Of a stretch of DNA of 64,000 bases, positions 7,791-17,600 are shown piece after piece (positions within the stretch are counted from its first letter, which is position 1; each line of letters opens with the position of its first letter). The stretch is taken from NCBI GenBank assembly GCA_017554385.1, contig JAFZIL010000036.1, positions 1 to 64,000 on the forward strand. Direction: 5' to 3'. A model generated the notes under the pieces. It saw nothing but the letters and a program-made list of their open reading frames with translations. It made no database searches and was not told the DNA's origin. The position numbers and the translations under genes were made by a program. This DNA is from Prevotella sp. GTDB taxonomy: Bacteria; Bacteroidota; Bacteroidia; Bacteroidales; Bacteroidaceae.

Positions 7791-9308
7791 ATGGAAAACA
7801 GAAGAGTGAGGGTGCGCTTTGCGCCCAGTCCTACAGGACCTTTGCATATCGGCGGTGTGCGTACTGCCTTGTATAATTACCTCTTTGCCCGCCAGCATGG
7901 CGGCGACCTCGTGTTCCGTATTGAGGATACCGACTCCACGCGCTTCGTGCCACAAGCCGAGGCCTACATCATCGAGGCTTTCAACTGGTTAGGCATTAAG
8001 TTCGACGAGGGAGTCTCCTTCGGTGGTGAGTATGGTCCCTATCGCCAGAGCGAGCGCCGCGACATCTATAAGAAATATGTGCAGCAGCTGCTCGACAACG
8101 GCAAGGCCTACATCGCCTTCGACACGCCCGAAGAGCTGGAGCAGAAGCGTCAGGAGATACAGAACTTCCAGTACGACAACAAGACGCGTTCGATGATGCG
8201 CAACTCGCTCACCCTTCCAAAGGAAGAGGTCGACAGTCTCATCGCCAACGGCGAGAAATACGTGGTGCGCATCAAAATCGATGCCGGCGAGGAAGTGCTC
8301 GTCGACGACATGATCCGTGGCGAGGTGCGCGTGAAGAGCGACATCCTCGACGACAAGGTGCTCTACAAGAGTGCCGACGAACTGCCTACCTATCACTTGG
8401 CAAACATTGTCGACGACCACCTGATGAAGATTACCCACGTCATCCGTGGCGAGGAGTGGCTGCCGTCGGCTCCGCTCCATGTGCTGCTCTACAAGGCTTT
8501 CGGCTGGCAGGACACCATGCCGCGCTTCGCCCATCTGCCACTGTTGCTCAAGCCGGATGGAAAAGGAAAGCTGTCGAAACGCGACGGCGACCGACTGGGT
8601 TTCCCCGTGTTCCCACTCGACTGGAAGGACGACGAAGGCAATGTCACCGCTACGGGCTATCGTGAGCAAGGCTACTTCCCTGAGGCAGTGGTCAACTTCC
8701 TGGCGCTGTTAGGCTGGAACCCCGGTGGCGAGCAGGAGCTCTTCACGCTCGACGAGCTGGTGCCGCTGTTCGACATTGCGAAGTGCTCGAAGGCCGGCGC
8801 AAAGTTTGCCTATGAGAAAGGCATCTGGTTCAACCATGAGTATATCCTGAAGAAGAGTGCCGAGGAGATTGCCCGTCTGTGGGAACCCGAATGCCGTGAG
8901 CATGGCGTTACAGACAGCTTCGAACGCATCGTAAAGGTATGTGAGATGATGAAAGACCGCGTGTCGTTCGTCAAGGAGCTATGGCCACTGTGCTCGTTCT
9001 TCTTCCAGGCACCGACAAGCTACGACGAGAAGACGGTGAAGAAACGTTGGAAGGAAGACTCCGCCCAGACACTTGGTGAATTGTGCGGCCTGCTCGAGAG
9101 TCTCGATGACTTCTCGTTGGAGCACCAGGAACAGGTGGTACACGCCTGGGTTGAGGAGAAAGAGCTGAAGCTGGGCAACGTGATGAACGCCTGGCGCTTG
9201 GCACTCGTAGGCGAGGGCAAGGGTCCTGGCATGTTCGACATCTCTGCGTTCCTCGGCAAGGAGGAAACTATCAGAAGGACAAAGAGAGCCATAGATGTTC
9301 TGGGGTAA
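7791..9308 (+). CDS. gltX: Glutamyl-tRNA synthetase
   Basis: The 505-residue class I aminoacyl-tRNA synthetase charges tRNA-Glu with glutamate using ATP. The HIGH-type motif is HIGG at residues 19-22 within [13 protein letters not shown], and the KMSKS-type motif is KLSKR at about residue 260. The C-terminal helical anticodon-binding domain follows to the end. Length is normal for bacterial GluRS. It has its own promoter and is followed after 40 bases, filled by a heptamer array, by waaA on the same strand, so the two may be co-transcribed. Confidence 0.96.
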   Translation: MENRRVRVRFAPSPTGPLHIGGVRTALYNYLFARQHGGDLVFRIEDTDSTRFVPQAEAYIIEAFNWLGIKFDEGVSFGGEYGPYRQSERRDIYKKYVQQLLDNGKAYIAFDTPEELEQKRQEIQNFQYDNKTRSMMRNSLTLPKEEVDSLIANGEKYVVRIKIDAGEEVLVDDMIRGEVRVKSDILDDKVLYKSADELPTYHLANIVDDHLMKITHVIRGEEWLPSAPLHVLLYKAFGWQDTMPRFAHLPLLLKPDGKGKLSKRDGDRLGFPVFPLDWKDDEGNVTATGYREQGYFPEAVVNFLALLGWNPGGEQELFTLDELVPLFDIAKCSKAGAKFAYEKGIWFNHEYILKKSAEEIARLWEPECREHGVTDSFERIVKVCEMMKDRVSFVKELWPLCSFFFQAPTSYDEKTVKKRWKEDSAQTLGELCGLLESLDDFSLEHQEQVVHAWVEEKELKLGNVMNAWRLALVGEGKGPGMFDISAFLGKEETIRRTKRAIDVLG

Positions 9309-9312
9309 GCCC

Positions 9313-9347
9313 GATTGTCAATTATCCATTATCAATTGTCAGTTCTG
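9313..9347. repeat. Heptamer array between gltX and waaA
   Basis: Five consecutive 7-base units, GATTGTC, AATTATC, CATTATC, AATTGTC and AGTTCTG, fill almost the whole 40-base gap. Confidence 0.7.
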
Positions 9348-9348
9348 A

Positions 9349-10599
9349 ATGTATAACCTGATCATCTACCTCTATCTGCTCGGTGTAGCCGTAGCGAGCC
9401 TTTTCAACGAGAAGGTGCGGAAGATGTGGCGTGGTGAGCGCGACGCCTTCCGTGTGCTGCGCGAGAAGGTAGACCCCGAGGCACGCTACGTGTGGTTCCA
9501 TGCTGCCTCCTTAGGCGAATTTGAACAGGGGCGTCCACTCATGGAGCAGATTCGTCGTTCGCATCCCGAGCTGAAGATTCTGTTGACATTCTTCTCGCCT
9601 TCGGGCTACGAGGTGCGCAAGAACTACGAGGGAGCCGACATCATCTGCTACCTGCCACTCGATACCATCACCAATGCACGTCGTTTCCTGCGTATCATCC
9701 GTCCGGAGATGGCATTCTTCATCAAGTACGAGTTCTGGTACAACTACCTTCACATCTTGAAGCATCGTGGCGTGCCTACCTATAGCGTGAGCAGCATCTT
9801 CCGCGACGACCAGATATTCTTCCGCTGGTACGGCCACCAGTATGGCCGTGTGCTGAACTGCTTTACCCATTTCTTCGTACAGAACGAGAAAAGCCGCACG
9901 TTGCTGGCAGGTCTTGGCCTGACCAATGTCACCGTGACGGGCGACACCCGCTTCGACCGCGTGCTGCAGATCAAAGAACAGGCCAAGGTGCTGCCCATCG
10001 TCGAACAGTTCGTTCATGTGGGCGACGATAATCCTAAAGTCTTTGTGGCCGGTTCTTCATGGCCTCCCGATGAAGAAATCTTCATCAGCTATTTCAATGA
10101 ACATAAGGACTGGAAACTGATCATTGCCCCTCATGTCATCGGCGAAGATCATCTGAGACAGATAGAGAAACTGCTGGAAGGACGTAAGGTCGTCCGCTAT
10201 ACACAATCAGAGAAGCTTGGCGCTGAAGCAAATTCTTTACTTCAGGATGCCGACATTTTGATTATCGACTGCTTCGGGTTGCTTTCGAGCATCTACCGTT
10301 ACGCTGATGTGACCTATGTGGGTGGCGGTTTTGGCGTGGGCATCCACAATGTGCTGGAGGCTGCCGTCTGGGACGTGCCCGTCATCTTCGGTCCTAACAA
10401 CCAGAAGTTCCAAGAGGCACAGGAACTGAAGACTGCCGGTGGCGGTATCGAAATCCAAGGTTTCAATGATTTCGCACAGCTCATGGACCGTTTCGCAGCC
10501 CAACCCGATAGTCTTCAGGAAGCAAGCCGTAAAGCTGGCGGCTACGTAGAGAGCAAGTCAGGTGCCACACCACGCATCCTGAAAGAAGTGGGACTCTGA
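9349..10599 (+). CDS. waaA: 3-deoxy-D-manno-octulosonic acid transferase
   Basis: This 416-residue GT-B glycosyltransferase adds Kdo from CMP-Kdo to the lipid A precursor at the inner-membrane surface, the first step of LPS core assembly. The N-terminus has a membrane-anchoring hydrophobic stretch (residues 3-18). The N-terminal domain shows WFHAASLGEFEQGRP, whose Glu57 corresponds to the catalytic glutamate region of WaaA. The donor domain includes GGGFGVGIHNVLEAAVWDVP and FGPNNQKFQEA. It follows gltX and ends at a strong bidirectional terminator. lpxA, another lipid A gene, lies nearby on the opposite strand. Confidence 0.93.
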   Translation: MYNLIIYLYLLGVAVASLFNEKVRKMWRGERDAFRVLREKVDPEARYVWFHAASLGEFEQGRPLMEQIRRSHPELKILLTFFSPSGYEVRKNYEGADIICYLPLDTITNARRFLRIIRPEMAFFIKYEFWYNYLHILKHRGVPTYSVSSIFRDDQIFFRWYGHQYGRVLNCFTHFFVQNEKSRTLLAGLGLTNVTVTGDTRFDRVLQIKEQAKVLPIVEQFVHVGDDNPKVFVAGSSWPPDEEIFISYFNEHKDWKLIIAPHVIGEDHLRQIEKLLEGRKVVRYTQSEKLGAEANSLLQDADILIIDCFGLLSSIYRYADVTYVGGGFGVGIHNVLEAAVWDVPVIFGPNNQKFQEAQELKTAGGGIEIQGFNDFAQLMDRFAAQPDSLQEASRKAGGYVESKSGATPRILKEVGL

Positions 10600-10618
10600 A
10601 CGCTATGGTAAGGTATAT

Positions 10619-10664
10619 TAAATTGGGGTGCGAGTGTTTTATCACTCGCACCCCAATTTATTTT
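10619..10664. terminator. Bidirectional terminator between waaA and the convergent gene
   Basis: An 18-base perfect stem (10619-10636 with 10643-10660) closes a six-base loop. It is flanked by TTTTAAT on the + side and is A/T-rich on the other side, so it can serve both converging genes. Confidence 0.9.
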
Positions 10665-12171
10665 AATATTGCAGAGCGATGCGCAGACCATTAGGATATG
10701 TATCACTGGTCGGTGCTCTGTTATCACGACGCGACACACGGCATTCGTCCTCATTATTGCTAATAGAGCCTCCACGCATCACACGGTTTTCGCCCGTCGA
10801 CGGGCCTGTAGGATTGCTGACGGTAGAGTTCTTATAATAGGAGTAGTCGTACCAGTCGCTGCACCACTCACGTACGTTGCCGCTCATGTCGTAGAGCCCC
10901 AGCTCGTTGGCCTTCTTAGTGGCTACAGGATGTGTTTGTTCTGCAGGATTCACTTGGTACCATGCCACTTCATCAATCTTGTTGCTTCCAGCATACTTGT
11001 AGCCCTTGGTCTTCGTGCCGCCTCGTGCTGCAAACTCCCACTCAGCCTCTGTAGGCAAACGGAACTTACGCCCCGTCACACTGTTCAGCTTAGTAATAAA
11101 CTCCTGAGCCAGATTCCAGCTGATGTAGTAGGCAGGATAATCGCTACCAAGGCCCCACGCCCTCCACTCTTTATCACTTGAAGGCTTCTGGCCCATGATG
11201 GCATACCACAGTCCCTGCGTAACCTCCGTCTCACCGATGTAGTAGGTGCTCAGCGTCACTTTGTGTACCGGTTTTTCGTTAGTAACTTCGGTACTGATGC
11301 CCTGTTCGCTGGTGGCTCCCATCTGGAAGGTGCCACCGTCCACGCGGATCATCTTGAACGAGACACCATTGATGGTGTAGGTAATCTCTCTGCCGTCAGC
11401 CGATGCAGTCTCGTTCCACGTTCCCCAGCCACTCGGTTGGGTCTCACCGTTGAGTGAGTAGACGTAGTCTTCGACAATCTCTGGCCTGTCGCCCCAACTT
11501 AATGGGTTTTTCGTCAATTTTCCATAAATCACCACGTTGTCGCCCACTGCAATCTGATCCTCACTGGTGAAATCCCTTTCCTGGAGGTATCTACACTCAT
11601 TGGCAAACAGCGTCGCATTGTCAGAGGTTGTATCGGCAAGATAAAAACCTCCCCAACCAAAGGTTGTCGACAACACAACAATCTGTTTGACGACACCCTT
11701 TACATAGCAGTAGTCAGTCACTTCCCCAACATTCAGCGCGTTGGCAATCTTCACCGCCTCAGAGACTGTGTAAGGGTTCGACAGCGTACCTTTGTTAGTG
11801 GTTGGGTCTGTAGGAGTCGTAGGTGTTCCATTAGCTGACTGTATCACAGCCACCTGACGAGTAACACCTTCTGCCTTTACCGTAACGATAGCCGAACGAT
11901 CAGTCACATTACCGGTGGCAGTGAGGACGACCTGACCGTTTCCAGTGCCACTCAATGTAGAAAGCGTCAACCACGAGGCGGTCGTACTGACATTCCACGA
12001 GACGTTCGACGAGATGTTCAATACGGCCACGCCGCTGGCATCCAAGTAGATATTCTCTGGTGCCACCTCCAGGAACGCATCCTCCTTGTCGTCCTTAGAA
12101 CAACTCACGGTCAACAACTGTGCAGTTATCAGGGCAAACATGCACAACACTGCCCAGACATTGCGTTTCAT
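10663..12171 (-). CDS. BACON / OB-fold / sulfatase-modifying-factor-fold lipoprotein
   Basis: The frame is open from 12198, but the ATG at 12171 begins a clear lipoprotein signal (MKRNVWAVLCMF, lipobox LLTVSC) and is preferred, giving 502 residues. Then come a BACON immunoglobulin-like domain (about 30-115, with NISSNVSWNVSTTASWLTL), an OB-fold-like domain (about 130-245, with YCYVKGVVKQI and AVGDNVVIYGKL), and a C-terminal FGE-sulfatase domain (about 270-502). The last shows FRLPTEAEWEFAARGG, GNVREWCSDWY and VMRGGS. Many family members are not true sulfatase activators. It is probably a surface or periplasmic protein binding carbohydrate or other ligands; no sulfatase gene is nearby. Confidence 0.8.
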   Translation of the reverse strand: MKRNVWAVLCMFALITAQLLTVSCSKDDKEDAFLEVAPENIYLDASGVAVLNISSNVSWNVSTTASWLTLSTLSGTGNGQVVLTATGNVTDRSAIVTVKAEGVTRQVAVIQSANGTPTTPTDPTTNKGTLSNPYTVSEAVKIANALNVGEVTDYCYVKGVVKQIVVLSTTFGWGGFYLADTTSDNATLFANECRYLQERDFTSEDQIAVGDNVVIYGKLTKNPLSWGDRPEIVEDYVYSLNGETQPSGWGTWNETASADGREITYTINGVSFKMIRVDGGTFQMGATSEQGISTEVTNEKPVHKVTLSTYYIGETEVTQGLWYAIMGQKPSSDKEWRAWGLGSDYPAYYISWNLAQEFITKLNSVTGRKFRLPTEAEWEFAARGGTKTKGYKYAGSNKIDEVAWYQVNPAEQTHPVATKKANELGLYDMSGNVREWCSDWYDYSYYKNSTVSNPTGPSTGENRVMRGGSISNNEDECRVSRRDNRAPTSDTYPNGLRIALQY

Positions 12172-12257
12172 TTGAATCTGATTGCAAAATCTATCCATAT
12201 CATTTTTCTTTGGCAGAGTCTCACTGCCAACTATTTAAGTTAGTAATTAGTTGCATA

Positions 12258-13034
12258 CTACATTTTCGAGATGATTCCCATCTCTGACGAGCGCAGGAAC
12301 TGGATGACGTTCTGGATTTCAGGACTGTCGGGCACCTGCTCCTCAATCTGGTTCACGGCATCGAAGAGCGAGGTCTGTCCGTGGAACACAAGGCGGTAGG
12401 CATTGGCAATGTGTTTGAGTACTTTCTCGTCGACACCATAGCTGCGCCCCATGGTGAAGTTGACACCACCATAGGTGTTCTTTCGTGTGCAGATGATGTA
12501 GGGTGGCACGTCCTTGGAGAAAGTGGTGCCAGCCTGCACCATAGCTCCTCGTCCCACACGGGTCTTGGCGTTTTCGATGACTGAGGATGAGAAGATGACA
12601 CCGTCCTGAATTTGGCAGTCGCCTGCAATCTTCGTACCGTAGCCGAAAACGCAGCGGTTGCCCACCTTCGTGTCGTGGGAGATGTGGGCACCTTCCATCA
12701 GTACGTTGTCGTTTCCAATGACGGTCTGACCACCGGTATGTGTGGCTCGGTTGATGACAACGTTCTCGCGAATGATGTTGTTGTCGCCGATGATGCACTC
12801 GGTCTTCTCGCCACGAAAGTCGAAGTCCTGGGGCAGGGCGGCGATGACGCTGCCCTGATGGATCTTGTTGTGACTGCCCATGCGGGTACCGTTGAGGATG
12901 CTGACGAACGGGAAGATGATGCAGTCATCACCAATCACTACGTCGTCCTCGATATACACGAACGGAAATATCTTGCAGTTGTTGCCGATACGGGCCTTCG
13001 GGCTTATTTCGGCTTTTGGACTTATTTCGCTCAT
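12258..13034 (-). CDS. lpxA: Acyl-ACP--UDP-N-acetylglucosamine O-acyltransferase
   Basis: The 258-residue left-handed beta-helix protein carries out the first step of lipid A synthesis, moving a hydroxyacyl chain from ACP to UDP-GlcNAc in the cytoplasm. Hexapeptide repeats run through residues 4-185, and the catalytic His is in GAHISHD (His120 by comparison with the E. coli enzyme). The C-terminal helical part follows. The N-terminus carries a short duplication, SEISPKA-EISPKA, from a 15-18 base direct repeat near 13000-13030. The gene stands 170 bases downstream of the efflux outer-membrane gene, with a heptamer element in between, so a shared transcript is uncertain. The stop codon is TAG. 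Confidence 0.95.
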   Translation of the reverse strand: MSEISPKAEISPKARIGNNCKIFPFVYIEDDVVIGDDCIIFPFVSILNGTRMGSHNKIHQGSVIAALPQDFDFRGEKTECIIGDNNIIRENVVINRATHTGGQTVIGNDNVLMEGAHISHDTKVGNRCVFGYGTKIAGDCQIQDGVIFSSSVIENAKTRVGRGAMVQAGTTFSKDVPPYIICTRKNTYGGVNFTMGRSYGVDEKVLKHIANAYRLVFHGQTSLFDAVNQIEEQVPDSPEIQNVIQFLRSSEMGIISKM

Positions 13035-13040
13035 TGTTGT

Positions 13041-13203
13041 AATTTACAATTTAACAATTTACCATTTACTATTTATTTTCCGATTTAGCAATTTGGCAAT
13101 TTATTCTTTGCGACAGACAAACCCGTTATCAACCAAAAACAAATTGATTAATAATCCAATTGGCCAATCAATCGTAAATTGTAAATTGTCAAATTGTAAA
13201 TAG
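13041..13203. repeat. AT-rich heptamer element with inverted arms
   Basis: The left arm (13041-13103) is built of 7-base words such as AATTTAC, AATTTAA, CAATTTA and CCATTTA. The right arm (about 13174-13203) carries inverted words such as GTAAATT, GTAAATT and GTCAAATT. A related element fills the gap between the RND permease and adaptor genes at 17961-18099. No gene is visible. Confidence 0.8.
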
Positions 13204-13205
13204 AT

Positions 13206-14624
13206 CTACTTTCCCCCTCCTCCCAGTGCTTGGTACAGGTTGACCACGGCCTGCATCTTCGAGAAATCGTCGCTGACCTTTGAGATGCGGGCATTGAGCA
13301 GACTGGTCTCGGCTTGGATGACCTCGAGATAGGTGCTACCCTTGGAGGTATAGAGTTGCTTGGTGTCGTTGACGTTCTTTGAGAGCACCTCGACCTGACG
13401 GGCTTCGAGCTGGGACTTCTCGTCGCTACTGTTGTAGAGCAGCAGGGCGTTGGACACCTCGTTACCAGCCTTGAGGATGGCGTTCTGCCAGGTATTGAAG
13501 GCCTGTTCCTGCTTTGCCTTGGCCACACGCAGTCCGGCTACGATGGCACCATGCTGGAAGATGGGCTGGGTGAGCGAGCCAACGGCTGAAAGCAGCCATT
13601 TTCCTGGGTTGACGATAGCACCGAGGTTGTTGGTGAATGCGGCTGTTCCGGTGATGGTGATGTTAGGATAGAACTTCGAGCGGGCGGTCTCAACGTCGTA
13701 GAAGCACTGGGCGAGCGCCATCTCGGCAGCATGCACGTCGGCACGGTTGGAGAGAAGCTGTATGCCCACGCCAGCAGAGAACTTCTGGGGCAGCGACTGG
13801 TTGTAGAACTTGCCACGCTCGATCTTATGACCGGCCTCGTTGAGCAGCAGCGACATGGAGTTCTCCATCTCGCGAATCTGACGTTTCAAGTCTATGGCCT
13901 GTGCCTGCACGGAGTAGTAGCTGGCCTCGGCACTCTGCACGCTGGTAGAACGGGCACGTCCTAAGTCCATCTGGAGCTTCATCATGTCCCAGGTCTCCTT
14001 GACCAGCGACTCCATGTCGGTGACAATGGCGAGCTGCTCGTCGAGCATCATCAGCGTATAGTAGAGGTTGGCAATGCCGCAGACGATGCGGGTCTTGACG
14101 GCCACCTGATAGTCCTTCGTGGCGAGAAGCTGCACCTGTGCGCTACGCTTCTGCGAGAGGATATTGCCGAAGAGATCGACGTTCCAAGAGGCCGAGACGG
14201 GCAGCGTGTAGGTCTTCGACGTCGAGGCACCGTCCATCTGCACACGGCTGATGGTACCGCTCGGAGCAAGGGCCACGCCGGGCAGGTAGGCAAGTTTGGC
14301 CACCTTGAGCATGTCCTCCATCATCTTGACGTTGAGGGCAGCATTGCGCAGGTCGGTATTGTTCTCGAGTGCCTTCTCGATAAGCCCTTGCAGCTGCGGG
14401 TCGGTGAAGACCTCGCGCCAGGGCAGGTCACCAAAGTTCTCGTCACCGTTCACCTGCAAGGTGTCGGTATCGATGACGATGTCGCGTATCAGTCCCGTCG
14501 TGTTCACGTCAGGACGCTCGTATTTGTTGTAGAGACCACAGCTGCTAAGCAGGAGCAAGCCCACCCCAACCCCTCCCCAAGGGAGGGGCTTTAAGATACT
14601 TTTTACTATACTTGCAATATTCAT
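13206..14624 (-). CDS. Outer-membrane efflux lipoprotein (TolC/OprM-type)
   Basis: A 472-residue outer-membrane channel of the NodT/OprM type, the exit duct of the RND pump encoded upstream. The lipobox is LLSSC with Cys29. Two OEP repeat domains follow (about 55-250 and 260-465), with the typical GLIEKALENNTDLRNAALNV and VEVLSKNVNDTKQLYTSKGS segments. Residues 12-23 of the signal peptide are encoded by a G/C-rich palindrome repeat, which makes the signal unusually rich in Gly, Pro and Trp. Its gene is third in the adaptor-permease-channel operon. Substrates are unknown; multidrug or bile-salt export is typical of the family. Confidence 0.92.
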   Translation of the reverse strand: MNIASIVKSILKPLPWGGVGVGLLLLSSCGLYNKYERPDVNTTGLIRDIVIDTDTLQVNGDENFGDLPWREVFTDPQLQGLIEKALENNTDLRNAALNVKMMEDMLKVAKLAYLPGVALAPSGTISRVQMDGASTSKTYTLPVSASWNVDLFGNILSQKRSAQVQLLATKDYQVAVKTRIVCGIANLYYTLMMLDEQLAIVTDMESLVKETWDMMKLQMDLGRARSTSVQSAEASYYSVQAQAIDLKRQIREMENSMSLLLNEAGHKIERGKFYNQSLPQKFSAGVGIQLLSNRADVHAAEMALAQCFYDVETARSKFYPNITITGTAAFTNNLGAIVNPGKWLLSAVGSLTQPIFQHGAIVAGLRVAKAKQEQAFNTWQNAILKAGNEVSNALLLYNSSDEKSQLEARQVEVLSKNVNDTKQLYTSKGSTYLEVIQAETSLLNARISKVSDDFSKMQAVVNLYQALGGGGK

Positions 14625-14698
14625 ATTATATAGTTCAGTTTGTTGTTTAACAATGTAACCAACCTCCCCTCCCTTGGGGAGGGGTCAGGGGTGGGCTT
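14558..14698. repeat. G/C-rich palindrome pair between RND permease and channel genes
   Basis: Positions 14558-14590 and 14661-14698 are inverted copies of the palindrome seen at the left window edge, about 70 bases apart. One copy abuts the permease stop codon and the other lies inside the signal-peptide codons of the channel gene. In the mRNA the two could pair into a long hairpin across the start of the channel gene. Confidence 0.85.
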
Positions 14699-17600
14699 TA
14701 TTTCTGTAAATCGTATTCCACCGGTCTCTTCGCATACTGTTGCAACTCTGTGGCCACATCGGGATTCTCGTCGTCGCCCTCGAACTTCATCGGACGGAAC
14801 TTCTCCTGGAGGCTCTGGAAGATGACGAACAGGCCGGGTACGACGAGCACCTGCAACAAGGTACCAATCAACATACCTCCAACAGCGGCAGCACCCAGCG
14901 TCTGGTTACCGTTCTTGCCGACGCCCGAGGCGAACATCATGGGCAACAGACCGACAATCATGGCGAGCGATGTCATGAGGATAGGACGCAGACGGGCAGC
15001 AGCACCGAGGATGGCCGACCACGAGATGGCCATACCCGTCTCACGGCGTTCGAGTGCGAACTGCACAATCAGAATGGCGTTCTTGGCCAACAGACCGATC
15101 AGCATGATCAGTGAGATCTGCATGTAGATGTCGTTGGCATGGCCGAACAGCATCGTGAACAAGAAGGCGCCTGCAAGTCCGAAGGGCACCGAGAGCACCA
15201 CAGCCAACGGCAGGATGTAGGACTCGTACTGTGCCGACAGGATGAGATAGATGAAGATGAAGCAAAGCAATAAGATCACGGCGGTCGAGTTGCTTGCCTT
15301 TGCCTCCTGACGGGTCAGGCCCTGGAAGTCGTAGGTGTAGCCCGTAGGCAGCATGGTGGATGCCACCTCCTGAACAGCCTTGATAGCTTCACCCGTAGAG
15401 TAGCCGCTGGCTACGGTAGCGGTGACGGTAATCGAGGTGAACATGTTGAAACGCGTGATGTTCGTCGGTCCGTAGACGCGGTCTACGTTGCAGAACTCCA
15501 GCACAGGCGACATGCCCTTAGGCGTGCGTACATATATATTATTAAGAGACTCCTTTGTCATGCGGGTCTCAGGTGCGCCCTGGATCATCACGCGGTAGAG
15601 CTTACCGTAGGAGTTGAAGTTCGATGCATACAGACCACCATAGTAACCCTGCAGGGTGCTCAGCACGGTCGACGGCGAGATGCCGCTCTGCTTACACTTC
15701 GCCACGTCGACGTGGATCATGTACTGCGGATAGTTCGGGTTGTACGAGGTCTGGGCCATCTGGATCTCCGGTCGCTTGTTCAACTCGGCCAGATAGTCCT
15801 TCGTGATGTTGAAGAACTTCGTCAGTTCGCCACCTGTACGGTCCTGCATGACAAGCGACACACCGCTGTTGGCCGAGAAACCGGGCACCATTGGCGGTGA
15901 GAAGGCCAGTATCGAGGCATCCTTGATATGAGCCGTCTTGATGAAGATCTGTGCAGCCACCATCTGGGCATCCATCGGATTGATTAGGAAACGGTAGATG
16001 CCGTCGCCTTCCCACAGTCCGCTAATCTTCCACCATAGTCCCTTCTGGCGCTCCGAGAACGGCTTCAGCTTCAGGATGAACGTTGCCTGGTCGGAACCGG
16101 CACCGGCGATGAAGTTGTAACCCTGAATCTGCTCACGGCTCTGGATGGCCGGATCGGCAGCAAGGATGGAGTCTACCTGGTTGATGATCTGACGTGTGCG
16201 AGCCACTGACGTTGCAGGAGGCATCGAGACAGTACAGAACACGGTACCCGTATCTTCATCAGGCACAAGACCCGTCTTCGTAAACGAGAAGGTAGCAACG
16301 AGCGCTACGATACCCAGAATCACCGTTGTAAGCACGGGGATAGGCCTGCGAACCAGCTTTTCGACATTGCCTTTGTATTTGCCCAGGATCTTGTCGTATG
16401 CCACGTTGAATGCGGCATGGAAGCGGTCAATGCGCGACATCTTCACCTCATGTCCGTCCTTATCATGCGGTTTCAGGAAGATGGCACAGAGGGCAGGCGA
16501 CAGCGTCAGGGCGTTCAGCGCCGAGATGAAGATGGCCACTGCCATCGTCACACCGAACTCACGATAGAACGTACCCGTCATGCCACCGATGAACGACACG
16601 GGGATGAACACCGAGGCCATCACCAGGGTAATGGAGATGATGGCACCCGAGATCTCGTTCATGGCATCGATCGAAGCGGTGAGCGACGACTTGTAGCCCT
16701 GATCCAGCTTGGCATGCACGGCCTCAACCACCACGATGGCATCATCGACCACAATGGCAATAGCCAGCAGCAGGGCCGACAGCGTCAGCAAGTTGATGGA
16801 GAAGCCGAAGACGCTCAGGAAGAAGAACGTACCAATCAGCGACACCGGCACGGCAATGAGCGGGATGAGCGTAGAACGCCAGTCCTGCAGGAAGACATAG
16901 ATGACGATGAACACCAGCAACAGGGTGAACACCAGCGTGAACACCACCTCCTCGATAGAAGCATAGAGGAACTCGGTGACGTCGTAGTTGATCTTATACA
17001 TCATGCCCGGCGGGAACAGCTTGGCCTGCTCCTTCAGCTCGGCCTTCACCTGCTTGGCAATCTCGTTGGCGTTAGAGCCGGCAATCTGCTGCACCATACC
17101 CATGACCGACGGGATGTTATTATTCTTCATCGACACAGAGTATTGCAGACCGCCCAGTTCAATCTTAGCCACGTCCTTCAGCTTCAGCGTCTGGCCGTTG
17201 GCATCGCTCGAGATGATGATATTGCCAAACTCTTCGGCAGTCTTCAGACGACCCGTGTAGCGCATGGCATACTCGTAGGCCACGTTGCTACGCTCACCAA
17301 ACGTACCCGGTGCTGCCTCGATGTTCTGTTCAGCCAGCACGCCGCTGATGTCAGAGGGCATGAGGTTGTACTGCTTCATCACGTCGGGCTTCAGCCAGAT
17401 GCGCATGGAGTAGGTCTTCACACCAGGGCTCTGCACGTCGCCCACGCCCTGGATACGTTTCACGGCAGGGATAATGTTGATGTTGTTGTAGTTCGTCAGG
17501 AACTCGTCGTCGTAACGACCATCCGAGGTCAGGGTGAACATCATCACCTGCGAGGTCTGACGCTTCATCACGGTCACACCGATACGCGTCACTTCGGCGG

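Noticed and set aside
10663-12171. Formylglycine-generating enzyme for sulfatases
   Set aside because: The FGE fold is present, but the BACON and OB-type domains, the lipoprotein signal and the lack of a sulfatase gene nearby make a true activator role doubtful, so only the fold is named.
12210-12230. Terminator after lpxA (TTGGCAG...CTGCCAA)
   Set aside because: Only a seven-base stem with no T run on the - strand; too weak to call.
14558-14698. Ordinary intrinsic terminator between permease and channel genes
   Set aside because: No T run follows, one arm is coding, and the same palindrome occurs in the middle of other genes, so a repeat element explains it better.
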